A stretch of DNA of 64,000 bases. It comes from Oscillospiraceae bacterium. Its GTDB lineage: Bacteria; Bacillota; Clostridia; Oscillospirales; Acutalibacteraceae. The notes beneath the pieces are model-generated. The model did no database searches. It was not told the DNA's origin and saw nothing but the letters and a program-made list of their open reading frames with translations. Within the stretch, counting starts at the first letter, position 1, and each line of letters begins with the position of its first letter. Made by a program: the position numbers and the translations under genes. This document shows positions 26,401-37,500 of the stretch, one piece after another. Location of the stretch: NCBI GenBank assembly GCA_015066385.1, contig SVOJ01000001.1:1-64000 (forward strand), read 5' to 3'.

Positions 26401-29400
26401 GCGATGAAACCACCATCACAGTCAGAATGCCCGAAAAGGTAATGACCAAGGCAGAAGAAATCCTTCAGGGTAAAGACCTGAGCATCCATGAACTTCTGAT
26501 TGGCGATGAAACCGTTGAAAAACTTCTTTCCAATCTTGGCATGGTGGATTGGAAAAAATACATTTCCGCAGAAAATCTTAATCGAGCAGATGCTGTAATC
26601 GGAAAGATAAACAATAATAAAGTTGCTGTCAATAAGATTCTTGACAGAATTGAAACACTGAAAATCAACGGTACAGATGTTCTGAAAGATTTTGAATTTG
26701 AAGGTTTCGACGGCTATGAAAGTGTTGTAAAGACTATCAACTATGATTTCCTTACAAATGAATTCAGAAAACTTAGAATCAGCAACTTCCTTCAGGAAGA
26801 CGGAACATTGCTTCTCAGCATTGAAATTGCAATCAATGCGGACAGTGAAAAACTTCCCACTGAAGGCACAATTGTTGAAAAGATCAACTTTGTAATTGAT
26901 CTTGGTAAAGATTATACAGCTCACACAGAAGTTATTGATGCTGCTGTTGCGGAAACTTGTACCGAAACCGGTCTTACCGAAGGCAAGCATTGCTCAGCCT
27001 GCGGCGAAATTCTTGTGGCACAGGAAATTATCCCTGCCAAGGGTCACACACCGGCTGAAGCAGTTATTGAAAACAACGTAGATGCAACCTGCGATACGGA
27101 CGGTTCCTATGATTCTGTCGTATACTGTGCTGTCTGCGGTGTCAAACTCAGCAGTGAAACAATTGTTGTTCCCGCACTTGATCATAACTATGAAGCGGCA
27201 GAAACACTGCGCAAGTTGACAAAGCACGGTTTTGTAATCTATACCTGTTCTCGTTGCGGTGACGAATACACGCAAGCAGGGGATGACGCATTCCTGACTT
27301 ATGTGGCAGACACTGCAAACGGATGGATTGACGAAGCCTGGGAAGAAATCGGAGAAGTTGCATACGATGAAAATGCAACCGAATTCACAGCAACCGTAAA
27401 TACGGATGCAATTGAAGTCAGCATGGATGTTCTGAAACTTGCATACGGCTTCAGAACGTACCTTGTAAAAACTGCAGAATTCGCATTGGAAAAACTTGAC
27501 AAGATTGCATATATCAATGTTGACGGCGTAACCGTATTTGAAAACGGAAAAGTTGTCAACAGCGGAGTCAAGGCAGTCGGACTTGAAAATGCATACGGCT
27601 TCATTGAAAAGATGGCAGCCCTGACAGCTGAAAACAATACCGTCATCGAACTCGAAATCGGAGCAGATATCGGTCGCGGTGATGAAACCTTTACGTTTGC
27701 AATTGTTGCAATCGGTGAAAAGATTGCAACCGTGGCAGACTATGCAGCAAGAATTGCCGACAATGTCAGCATGAGCAATGACGGCGATGAAACCACCATC
27801 ACAGTCAGAATGCCCGAAAAGGTAATGACCAAGGCAGAAGAAATCCTTCAGGGTAAAGACCTGAGCATCCATGAACTTCTGATTGGCGATGAAACCGTTG
27901 AAAAACTTCTTTCCAATCTTGGCATGGTGGATTGGAAAAAATACATTTCCGCAGAAAATCTTAATCGAGCAGATGCTGTAATCGGAAAGATAAACAATAA
28001 TAAAGTTGCTGTCAATAAGATTCTTGACAGAATTGAAACACTGAAAATCAACGGTACAGATGTTCTGAAAGATTTTGAATTTGAAGGTTTCGACGGCTAT
28101 GAAAGTGTTGTAAAGACTATCAACTATGATTTCCTTACAAATGAATTCAGAAAACTTAGAATCAGCAACTTCCTTCAGGAAGACGGAACATTGCTTCTCA
28201 GCATTGAAATTGCAATCAATGCGGACAGTGAAAAACTTCCCACTGAAGGCACAATTGTTGAAAAGATCAACCTTGTAATTGATCTTGGCAAAGATTATAC
28301 AGCTCATACGGAAGAAACTGTAGCCGGATATGATGCTGATTGTGTCAAAAGCGGTTTAACAGACGGTAAAAAATGCTCTGTCTGCGGCAAAATCCTCGTT
28401 GCACAGGAAACTATCCCTGCTCTCGGCCATGTGCCGGGAGCAGACCTTGTTAAGGAAAACATAACAGATGCAATCTGTGCAACAGGTGGCTCTTATGATA
28501 ATGTTACTTATTGCGATGTTTGCGATGTGGAATTGTCTCGTGAAACCGTGCTTATTACCGCCCCCGGACACACCGAAGACATTGATGCGGCTGTTGCCCC
28601 GACTTGTACGGAATCCGGTCTTACCGAAGGTAAGCATTGCTCGGTCTGTGGTGAAGTCCTCGTAGCACAGGAAGTTGTTGATGCACTCGGTCACACCCCC
28701 GCCGAAGCAGTTGAAGAAAACAGAACCGAATCCACCTGTACAGTTGCAGGTTCCTATGATTCCGTTGTATACTGCTCGGTTTGCGGTGAAGAACTCAGCA
28801 GAGAAACCGTAGTTCTTGAACTTGCAGACCATACCGAAGGCGCAGTTGTAGTAGAAAACGAAGTCGCTGCAACCTGTACGGCAGACGGTTCTTACGACAA
28901 TGTTGTCTATTGTACAGCATGTAATGCAGAACTGAGCAGAGAAACCATCACGGTAGAAAAGATTGCGCACGACTATGAAGCGGTTGTAACTGCTCCGACC
29001 TGTACGGAAGACGGTTACACCACCTACACCTGTTCCGCTTGCGGTGACAGTTATGTTGCAGACGAAGTCGATACACTCGGTCATACAGAATCCGAAGCAG
29101 TTGAAGAAAACAGAGTTGAATCTACCTGTACAGTTGCAGGCTCCTATGAATCCGTTGTATACTGCTCGGTTTGTGATGAAGAACTCAGCAGAGAAACCGT
29201 AGCCCTTGAACTTGCAGACCATACAGCAGGCGAAGTTGTAGTAGAAAACGAAGTCGCCGCAACCTGCACGGCAGACGGTTCTTACGACAATGTTGTCTAT
29301 TGTACAGTATGTAATGCTGAACTGAGCAGAGAAACCATCACGGTAGAAAAGATTGCTCACACCCCCGCCGAAGCAGTTGAAGAAAACAGAGTTGAATCTA

Positions 29401-31493
29401 CCTGTACAGTTGCAGGCTCCTATGAATCCGTTGTATACTGCTCGGTTTGTGATGAAGAACTCAGCAGAGAAACCGTAGCCCTTGAACTTGCAGACCATAC
29501 AGCAGGCGAAGTTGTAGTAGAAAACGAAGTCGCCGCAACCTGCACGGCAGACGGTTCTTACGACAATGTTGTCTATTGTACAGTATGTAATGCTGAACTG
29601 AGCAGAGAAACCATCACGGTAGAAAAGATTGCTCACACCCCCGCCGAAGCAGTTGAAGAAAACAGAGTTGAATCCACCTGTACTGTTGCAGGTTCCTATG
29701 AATCCGTTGTATACTGCTCGGTCTGTGGTGCAGAACTCAACAGAGAAACCGTAGCCCTTGAACTTGCAGACCATACAGCAGGCGAAGTTGTAGTAGAAAA
29801 CGAAGTCGCCGCAACCTGCACGGCAGAAGGTTCTTACGACAATGTTGTCTATTGTACAGCATGTAATGCAGAACTGAGCAGAGATACCATCACGGTTGAC
29901 AAGATTGCGCACACCCCCGCCGAAGCAGTTGAAGAAAACAGAACCGAGTCCACCTGTACGGTAGCAGGTTCCTATGATTCCGTTGTATACTGCTCGGTTT
30001 GCGGTGAAGAACTCAGCAGAGATATCGTAGCCCTCGAACTTGCAGCCCATACCGAAGGTGCAGTTGTCGTTGAAAACGAAAAGGCCGCAACCTGCACGGC
30101 AGACGGTTCTTACGACAATGTTGTCTATTGTACAGAATGTAATGCAGAACTCAGCAGAGAAACCATCACGGTTGACAAGATTGCGCACGACTATGAAGCG
30201 GTTGTAACTGCACCGACCTGTACGGAAGACGGTTACACCACCTACACCTGTTCCGCTTGCGGTGACAGTTATGTTGCAGACGAAGTCGATGCACTCGGTC
30301 ACGATATGAAAGAAACTGCAGCAGCAGTTGCACCGAAATGTGAAGAAGCAGGCATGTCTGCCGTTCTCACTTGTGCAAACGGTTGCGGCAAGACCGAAGG
30401 CGGCGAAGCGATTCCCGAAACCGGTCACGATTATGATGATGGTGTTTATGCTGACGGTGTCATGACCTACACCTGCAAAAATGATCCTTCTCATACGTAT
30501 GTCGAAGAAGTCAAGACCCTGACCGCAGATGATTTTACTGTACGCACGGCAGAAATTTACCTTACTTTTACGGTTTATGATCCCGAAACGGAAGATGCTC
30601 TCATCACCTGCAACAAGGCAGATGCTGTTGTAACTTACCTCTACGGCGAAACTGCGGACACCGCAGTAGCCACCCCCGCTTCATTCGGCATTTACAATGT
30701 TTATGCAGAGGTTTCTGCCGAAAACGGATACGTGGAAGATATTATCGATCTGAGCACCAAACTCGTCGGCGGAAAAGTGCTGTATCTGTGCGATACCGAA
30801 ACGGTCACCACCGCATTGATTGCTCCTACCGCATCGAATGTGGCCTATCAGAAGAGCATTCTGATTGCTTTCAGTGATCTGAATGAACCATTTAAGCTTC
30901 CGGCAAAGTTTATGATCGTACAACCTCTGCCGAATATGCATGATGATAAGGATTTCAGACATTATCTGAATGAGGTTACCAAGAGCGAGAATGAAGTAAT
31001 GGCTTTTGTTGATTCGACAGGGGTGATAGGCCTGACATTCCGTTATACCAACGCAGCCGGATATGTAAATCAGTTCAAACTGACCAATGCAAACGGTGTT
31101 GAATTCGAATATTCTTATGATATTGCAAGCAATACCATGCATATCAATGTGCTTGGTGCGGGAGAAACAAAATTGTCTGAAGCTTTAAGAGGAACAGGCT
31201 TGAAAACGCAACTTCTGAATACGGAATATTTTAATGCCTGTCACATCGAAGAAAGAGATGACGATGAATTTGTTCTTTCCGAATATATCGGCGGCGATGA
31301 AGCCTATATGATTGATGAATTGCTTTTCTATATGGGTGTTTCCCTGACTGAAAACAGCACTCTTGAAGAATGTGCCGATCTAAACGCCAAGCTTGCACCT
31401 ATTATTTATACCAATGTAACCGAATGGGGTCCGGGTACAGAGTTCAAATATTCGGCGATTAAGGTTCAATTGCAGTTTGTTGTTACAGACTGA
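23439..31493 (+). CDS. Giant secreted dockerin and CxxC-repeat protein
   Basis: This 2684-residue protein has a signal peptide (to about residue 26) and a dockerin type I domain at 43-105 with two Ca-binding loops (NVNNDDRVSSEDA and DITGDGAVKAEDA). Three copies of a domain of about 330 residues follow (starting near 180, 820 and 1280); the second and third are nearly identical, the first is diverged. CxxC modules separate them. From about residue 1630 to 2350 there is an array of some 16 modules, many exactly 46 residues long, each with one upstream Cys and a YC..C pair. The last 300 residues are of unknown type. No LPXTG, SLH or transmembrane anchor is visible. It may be a surface structural protein held by dockerin or metal binding. 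It is followed after 32 bp by the giant protease gene. Confidence 0.85.
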   Translation: MKKARFMQILLVAFMLVALLVPVSATEVEDDDYVTLEDGCYLLGNVNNDDRVSSEDARLALRFSVDLEALDEGEQKRADITGDGAVKAEDARRILRLAVALDKLPDHQVVSGEAVAPDCTASGLTAGEYCDVCGKVFEEQTVIPALGHSYETTKTSRKLTASGVEIQTCSVCGDVEEKTTDAAYLTIVADAFNAWVAENGENAGSAVYNEAETDFTVSLNTNVIDEEFDILKLAYGVKEVSVKVAEFFVEKCDRIDYIKANGITVFENGKIVNSGVKAVGLANVNGFIEKMATLTAANNGIVELEVSADIGRGNETFSFAIVAEGDHIDMISKLAARIADNISMSNNGDDTTITVKVPEYIVAEIEKILQSKNLHLNDVLYGDKTVKKLLGDLGAVDWTQHISAENLELLNKVLAKIDGNAVAINKILNRVEVLKINGADVLKDTEFEGLGTYSTFIKRINYDYISKDFGALKIKDFVQENGTLLFNIEVAVNTDSERLPTEGTIYEKINLVVILGACKEHTEVIDAGVEPTCTKSGLTEGKHCAVCGKILVAQKFIPALDHAYDTAVTDPTCTEDGFTTYTCTVCGHTYKDNKVVALGHNFVASDILRDSTCTTTGVQLFVCSHDDSHTYEASIPMKEHNWLDRDCTKPSTCADCGSYSGTAIGHNFSELIETIEKTCDTDGYSVYGCIRCDETEKRDFVTASHDLVFVKAEVPTCTEIGWDAYEYCKACDYTTYEEIKELGHTIATTVITNQATCTNDGFIETSKDCIVCGVKLSSETIVVPALDHNYEATETLRKLTKHGFVIYTCSRCGDEYTQAGDDAFLTYVADTANGWIDEAWEEIGEVAYDENATEFTATVNTDAIEVSMDVLKLAYGFRTYLVKTAEFALEKLDKIAYINVDGVTVFENGKVVNSGVKAVGLENAYGFIEKMAALTAENNTVIELEIGADIGRGDETFTFAIVAIGEKIATVADYAARIADNVSMSNDGDETTITVRMPEKVMTKAEEILQGKDLSIHELLIGDETVEKLLSNLGMVDWKKYISAENLNRADAVIGKINNNKVAVNKILDRIETLKINGTDVLKDFEFEGFDGYESVVKTINYDFLTNEFRKLRISNFLQEDGTLLLSIEIAINADSEKLPTEGTIVEKINFVIDLGKDYTAHTEVIDAAVAETCTETGLTEGKHCSACGEILVAQEIIPAKGHTPAEAVIENNVDATCDTDGSYDSVVYCAVCGVKLSSETIVVPALDHNYEAAETLRKLTKHGFVIYTCSRCGDEYTQAGDDAFLTYVADTANGWIDEAWEEIGEVAYDENATEFTATVNTDAIEVSMDVLKLAYGFRTYLVKTAEFALEKLDKIAYINVDGVTVFENGKVVNSGVKAVGLENAYGFIEKMAALTAENNTVIELEIGADIGRGDETFTFAIVAIGEKIATVADYAARIADNVSMSNDGDETTITVRMPEKVMTKAEEILQGKDLSIHELLIGDETVEKLLSNLGMVDWKKYISAENLNRADAVIGKINNNKVAVNKILDRIETLKINGTDVLKDFEFEGFDGYESVVKTINYDFLTNEFRKLRISNFLQEDGTLLLSIEIAINADSEKLPTEGTIVEKINLVIDLGKDYTAHTEETVAGYDADCVKSGLTDGKKCSVCGKILVAQETIPALGHVPGADLVKENITDAICATGGSYDNVTYCDVCDVELSRETVLITAPGHTEDIDAAVAPTCTESGLTEGKHCSVCGEVLVAQEVVDALGHTPAEAVEENRTESTCTVAGSYDSVVYCSVCGEELSRETVVLELADHTEGAVVVENEVAATCTADGSYDNVVYCTACNAELSRETITVEKIAHDYEAVVTAPTCTEDGYTTYTCSACGDSYVADEVDTLGHTESEAVEENRVESTCTVAGSYESVVYCSVCDEELSRETVALELADHTAGEVVVENEVAATCTADGSYDNVVYCTVCNAELSRETITVEKIAHTPAEAVEENRVESTCTVAGSYESVVYCSVCDEELSRETVALELADHTAGEVVVENEVAATCTADGSYDNVVYCTVCNAELSRETITVEKIAHTPAEAVEENRVESTCTVAGSYESVVYCSVCGAELNRETVALELADHTAGEVVVENEVAATCTAEGSYDNVVYCTACNAELSRDTITVDKIAHTPAEAVEENRTESTCTVAGSYDSVVYCSVCGEELSRDIVALELAAHTEGAVVVENEKAATCTADGSYDNVVYCTECNAELSRETITVDKIAHDYEAVVTAPTCTEDGYTTYTCSACGDSYVADEVDALGHDMKETAAAVAPKCEEAGMSAVLTCANGCGKTEGGEAIPETGHDYDDGVYADGVMTYTCKNDPSHTYVEEVKTLTADDFTVRTAEIYLTFTVYDPETEDALITCNKADAVVTYLYGETADTAVATPASFGIYNVYAEVSAENGYVEDIIDLSTKLVGGKVLYLCDTETVTTALIAPTASNVAYQKSILIAFSDLNEPFKLPAKFMIVQPLPNMHDDKDFRHYLNEVTKSENEVMAFVDSTGVIGLTFRYTNAAGYVNQFKLTNANGVEFEYSYDIASNTMHINVLGAGETKLSEALRGTGLKTQLLNTEYFNACHIEERDDDEFVLSEYIGGDEAYMIDELLFYMGVSLTENSTLEECADLNAKLAPIIYTNVTEWGPGTEFKYSAIKVQLQFVVTD
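25214..25248. repeat. Perfect 15-bp inverted repeat inside the giant gene
   Basis: Arms at 25214-25228 and 25234-25248 are perfectly complementary around a 5-nt loop. It lies within coding sequence (residues about 592-603) and would fold as a stable mRNA hairpin. No T run follows, so it is not a terminator. Confidence 0.75.
25748..26888 (+). repeat. 1141-bp direct repeat, copy 1
   Basis: This in-frame segment is matched by 27131-28271 at an offset of 1383 bp (461 codons). By eye I find one mismatch within it (Thr versus Ala codon near 25815). It encodes the end of a CxxC module and a complete 330-residue domain. Confidence 0.85.
27131..28271 (+). repeat. 1141-bp direct repeat, copy 2
   Basis: Second copy of the segment at 25748-26888. 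The near identity in DNA, including silent positions, indicates recent duplication or gene conversion. Confidence 0.85.
28695..30190 (+). repeat. Tandem 138/276-bp repeats coding 46-residue CxxC modules
   Basis: Two alternating 46-residue module types (starting TPAEAVEENR and T(A/E)GxVVVENE) make a 276-bp unit. The unit at about 29092-29367 and the next at 29368-29643 look identical in DNA; outer units are diverged and two shorter modules interrupt the order. Confidence 0.85.
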
Positions 31494-31525
31494 GGATGAT
31501 ATAAAAAACGAAAGGAAAAAGAACA

Positions 31526-34500
31526 ATGAAAAAAATTCGAAAATCACTGTCCTTTGCGCTTTCCCTATTGATGCTTTTGTCCGTTTGTTCGGTCGGTGCT
31601 CCTGCACTGGCGGCAAGTGTCGTGTCGTATTCTCCGCCTGTTTATTCGCAGGAAGAATTGCACGCCATTTCCGAACAGTATGAGTACGGTCTTACCGAAG
31701 AAGAAATTTCCGCTATTCTTGACGGTAAAACCACGCTGTCGGATGTTGTGGAAAGCAAAGAAGAAGATGTGACCGTTATCGTGCAACTGTCTGCCAACGG
31801 TGTGTTAAACACGGTTGAAAATGCAGTTTCCGATGGTGTGTTCACTGCTTCTGCGGTAAAAGAACAGGCAAGCATTCAAAAAAAGCAAGCCACAGTGCAA
31901 AGTCGTCTTGAAAAGAATGTTTTTGACGGTGAAGACGTGGAAGTGCTGTACTCTTACACACTCATCGCAAATGCATTTGCAATCACTGCAAAAAAATCGC
32001 AGATTGATGAAATCGCGGCTGTACGCGGTGTCCAATCCGTTTACACTGCACCGCTTTATCAGGCGATTCCTACGGATGCAGACGGTGAAATTGAATATTC
32101 CGAAAAATATTTCACCGGTAGCGACAATACAACTGCATACAAGGGCACAGGAACGACCATCGCCGTTATCGATACCGGTCTTGATCTTAGCCATGAAGCC
32201 TTTTCCAACGCAGTCAGCAATCCCAAACTTGATTTTGCAGCTGTCGGTTCTGCCATCGAAAATACACATGCTTACAAAAACAGCGTTGCCGGTGGCAATG
32301 TTGTAACAACTGACGATGTTTATCACTCTGCCAAAATCCCGTTTGCATACAACTATGCAGATGCCAAGATTGATGTTTCGCATGATTATGACGATCAAGG
32401 TGACCACGGTACACATGTTGCCGGTATTGCGGCAGGTTATGCTACAGATTCCGAAGGCAAGGTATTGTTTGAAGGTGTTGCACCTGATGCACAGATTGTT
32501 GTATTGAAAGTATTCGGCGATCGCCGTGCCGGTGACTACGGCGATATCATGGCGGCAGTGGAAGATGCTGTTGCCCTTGGTGTCGATGTCATCAACCTCT
32601 CTCTCGGTTCCTGGGCCGGTTTTACATATGCAGGTGACTATCCTGATCTGGAGAGTTCTTATCAGTCGGCTGCACAGGCAGGTATTGTTGTTGCTTGTGC
32701 TGCAGGTAACGACTACTCCGCCGCACAGGGTTCTCTTTACGGCAACAATCTCAGTCTTGCTGCCAACCCCGACAACGGTATCATCGGTTCTCCCGCTTCT
32801 TATGATGACAACTTTGCGGTTGCTTCTGCAGCAAGTAACGAATACATGGGAAGATACCTTTTGGTCGGTGACAGAAAAATTGCCTACACAAACAATGCAA
32901 CCAATGCCGACAGAAATATCGAAAAATTCCTTGGCGAGACCATTGAATATGCCGTTCTTCGTGACGGCAACGGCAATGTGCTGACCGGTAAAAAGACGGA
33001 TTTTGATAACTTTGCCAAAACCTGCGGAATCAAAGGCAAAATTGCCGTTGTGCTCAGAGGTGAAACCTTTACCGAAACCGTAGCCAACGCACAGAGTGCA
33101 GGTGCAATCGGTCTGATTGTGTGCGATAATGTAGACGGTTCTCTTGTTACCATGATGGAAAACGACAGTGTTTCCATTCCCGCATTGTTTATTTCAAAAG
33201 CAGACGGTGAACATCTCTTCGATTATGAAGCAACGGACAATTCCATGTTCGTTTCCGAAGACTCTGACAGGGTTGAAAATCAGGCCAAGGGAACCATGTC
33301 CGATTTCTCCTCCTGGGGTGTTACTGCTGACCTGAAACTCAAACCCGAAATTACAGCTTACGGCGGTATGGTTTATTCTACCCGCAACGAGGGCGAATAC
33401 GGCCTCATGAGCGGTACATCCATGGCAACTCCTTACATTGCCGGTGTTTCCGCCCTGGTTGCTCAGAAATATGCAGCTGTCCATGCAGGGGATGCACAGG
33501 CCATGCTGCAGGCAAGAAAAAATTATGCCGTATCCGTTATGATGAGCACGGCTTCTCCCGTAATTGAGAATGAAACAGGTGTTCGTTATTCTCCCCGTAA
33601 ACAGGGTGCAGGTCTTGTCAATATTGATGCCGCACTGTCTTCCTATGCACACATTACCGTTGATGGCAGTGTAACTCCCAAAATTGACATCGGCGATGAC
33701 AAAGCCAAAAACGGCGTTTATGACCTTACCTTCAATGTTGTCAATGACTCCGCAAAAGAACTTGTTTTCTCCGTGGATGCCACCGTGCAGACCGAACAGG
33801 TTGAAATTCAGGATATCAGCTACCAGACACAACGCATTGACCCCGAAAAGGCGGATGCCTTCATTGAAACCGGACTGACGTTTGCCAATTCTTATGCCGA
33901 CAGAGTATACTACATTGACGAACTGAAAGATGTTAAATTTATGTCCGGTTTGCCGTACGACCTGACGGAAATGAGCACGGTCGAAGTGAATGCGGAAAAT
34001 AATCGTATTACTGTTCCTGCAGAGGGAAGCGTTACCGTTACCGTTACCGTTACACTCGGCGAAGAAGCCAGAACTTACATGGATGAAAACTTTGAAAACG
34101 GCATTTATGTGGAAGGCTTCATCCTGCTTACATCCGAAACCGAAGGTCAGCCCGACCTGACAGTTCCTTACATGGGCTTCTATGGTGACTGGACCATGGC
34201 ACCTGCATTGGACGAAGGTACATGGGAAGACATTTTCACGGGCAAAACCGTTTATCCGCAGATGGATGTTTCTACCGGTGCTGCTGTTTATCACAGTACC
34301 ATGTTCCAGAATGGTTTGTATCCGCTGGGTATAGCCACTCGCTATTCGAGTCCTTTTGACCTTTATCAGGCAGGCATTGAATATCAGCCTGATATCCGAA
34401 ATGCATTCGGTGGGGAAGATGGTATCCACTATGATGCCATTGGTGCAGAACTTGCGTTGCTTCGTAATGCAAGAGCCGTTCGCTTTACCGTAACCGATGT

Positions 34501-37500
34501 AAAAACGGGCGAAGTGTATGCAGAAGAAACAAGGGAATATGTCCGCAAGTCTTATTATTACAGCGATTCCGTCGGCATGGTCAACGGCGGTTACTTTGAG
34601 GATGATCTCTATCGTTTTGACGGTGTCGATCAGAATACGGGAAAAGACATTCCCGACGGCACAACCGTTCGTTATGATGTAGAAGTTATTCTGGACTACG
34701 GTAACGAAGAAGAACAGAACAACAAACGCAATACCTTCTCCTTTGTTGCCACCCATGATGTAACACCGCCCGAATTGAAAGATGTAAAGGTTTATATTGA
34801 TGAACAGACGGGCGACGTGATGGCAGATGTCACGGTTTCCGACAATCACTTTGTTGATGAAATTCTGTATTCCCTGACAGGTTATTCTGCTTTTGGTGCA
34901 GAAACTTATTCGTACGGTGCATCTATGATGCTCGGTACACAGCCCGGTGAAACAATTGTGGATACGCTGAATATCACCGAAATGATGGGTTGGGAAAATA
35001 TTGTCACCCCGCGTTCTCTGCGTATTCAGGTAGACGATATGTGTTCCCAAGAGTTGGTTAACCCGGATCCTTCCGATCCTTACGGTAAACAGTATTACTA
35101 TATCTCGTTCTATGACAATGTAAAACTTATGTTCCCCTCGGGTGTAATGTCCGTTGGTGATACAAAGTTCGTAGATCTTAACAAAACCTACGGCTACGGT
35201 CTGATGAAGACGGAACCCTATCTGAACCACGAAAGTGGTGACAATATCAAGTTTGATGTGTATGAAGAATATTACTTCTCCAGTTCCGATCCGGATGTCG
35301 CTTCCATCAACACCGGCGGTCTGATTACCGCAAAGAGCCCCGGTTACACCACACTGACCGTTACAACCGAATTCGGTAAAGTTGTATCTTCATGCCGCAT
35401 CCGTGTTATCGAAAATGTTCTGCAGGCACAGATTGATGCAACACCCGTCGGCGGCACATTGGTGATTGAAGACGGCGATCTGATTGAAGCCGTTACCATT
35501 GATAAGGATATGACGTTGGATCTCAACGGAACAACCCTGACCGGCGCAGACGGTACACCCGCAATCAAAGTAACAGGCGGACAGGTTACCATTACCAACG
35601 GTAGCATCAAAGCCGACTATTCCATGGATGAAATGGCATCTCCCGTTCTTGTGGATATCCTTTATGACAATACCCCCGCTGTCAAAGTTACCGGCGGTAC
35701 TGTAACACTGGATCGTGTCAATATCACAGGTGCAACCGCTTCTTATGACGGCAAGACCTTTGTTGCCGGTTCCGCGGTCAAACTGACCTACGGTGCAGAG
35801 CTTTATATCCGCAACTCCAATCTCTACGGTCTGTATGCTGTCAATAATACCGACAGCGAAGAACCGCAGGGCGGCGACATCACCATCGCTTCCGGTCATC
35901 TCGAAGGACTTCTCGGTTCGGTTGCAGTCATGGATAATGTCTACGGTGAAGACGGTTCCGCCTTTGTGGATGCGACCAACCTGCTTGCCGGCGATACGGC
36001 TGATTACTTCGGCACCGTTGAAGGTACACCTTTCTCGCAGACATTGATGGCAGGTTATGTTGTTACGGCCCGTGAGATTGCCGAAAATGCCATTCCCGCT
36101 GAAGGTGTAACCGTTACCTATGACGCGGCAAGTGATTGTGCGGTTGTTACACTCAATGCCAATGCCAATGCCAATGTTCCCTTGGTAAGTCAATATCTGC
36201 AACTGCCCGTTTCCGGCTTCGATGCAAGTGCAAACAAGTCGATGGTTGTCACTTATAAGTGGGAAAAACTCAACAATAACGTTTATCCGAATATCGGTTA
36301 CTCAACTCCGTTCGTTGCGCTTGATCCAAGCCATTTGAATAACGAAGGTTTTATTCTGTCATACGCGCAGGCCGGAGCTGAACTCAAAGAGTACAATCTG
36401 GATCTGGGGCAGTATACCAAGTGGAGCGGAGCTACTGATAATATTTATTTCTGGCCGGCTGTAAATACACCGAATGATTATGGTATTGGTTGCAAGGCAA
36501 TTTCGAAAACGGAAACAATTGCGTTTAGGCAACTTGTTTTCTTTGCAAACAAAGCACAGGTGCTTAATTTTACCGTCGCAAACAACATTGCCTCCACAAA
36601 TAACCTTCTGGTGGCAAATGCACAGACCTACAACACAAAACAGTCGCTTGACGGCAATACTTTGTTTGTTAACGTAACCCCCGACAATGTTTCGGACGGC
36701 ACATACAAGTGGGTTCCCACCGAACTGTCCCTGTACACCAGAACCCCGAACGGAGACGGCACCAATACCGATACGCTTGTTGCAACAAAGGCGGTTGCTT
36801 ATGATGAAAACGGTGAAATCAACACCGAATTCACCGTCAGTGATCCGAATGCGATCTATGTCGTAAAATGCGATTTCGATCTGGTACTTACCGCCGACAG
36901 TTCCGATGATTTCTTCGCCGCACAGGAAAAAGATATTCTCTCCTTTGTCGAAACATTCTCTTCTATGTTCACAGATGCATTCCTGCTCGATGAACTTGAA
37001 ACTGCTCTGGAAGAATATGCCATGTATCTGATCTATTATCTGCGTGAAGGATGTGTTGAACGTGATGCACGGCATTATGACTGCCCGCTTTCTTCGGCAA
37101 ATGTGCCTACATATTATCCCGATTATCCAAACATGATCGGCAGAAATGTCAACGGCAAGTTTGCGACATGGACTGCAATGTGGGATTCCTCAACGCTTCC
37201 GCAGGTAATCGGTAACGCCACAGCCAACTATCTGATTTCCGTTGCCACTTTGTTGGGTGATGAAAAAATGCAGATGTTGATGGCAGATCTTGAATCCACA
37301 CTTCCGGAAAATGTATGGAATTCGCTCGATGTGAACTACCGCGTCGGTAACTACGGTTGTGAAGGTTCTCTGCCCACACTGCGTACACTGCTGAATGATA
37401 TTGATGCGCAATCCGCTACACAGGAAGATCGCGAAAAACTGGCAGCAATGCTGTCGCAGATTGCTGAGTCCATTGTTGATTTGTATGAAAACGCAATCAC

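Noticed and set aside
28695-30190. CRISPR-like periodic repeat
   Set aside because: Units are 138/276 bp, in frame and protein-coding, without short repeats and unique spacers, and no cas genes are present.
28356-30494. A 712-codon leftward open frame over the CxxC array
   Set aside because: It is a mirror of the repeated coding sequence on the plus strand, Cys/Phe-rich without domains, and arises from the repeat composition.
34020-34055. TTACCG hexamer run as a phase-variation microsatellite
   Set aside because: It has only about four copies of a 6-bp unit, so slippage would keep the frame and add Thr/Val pairs in a beta strand; no switching effect is expected.
33194-35230. A 678-codon leftward open frame inside the S8 protease gene
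   Set aside because: The protease domain order and catalytic residues on the plus strand are clear; the antisense frame shows no start signal or family.
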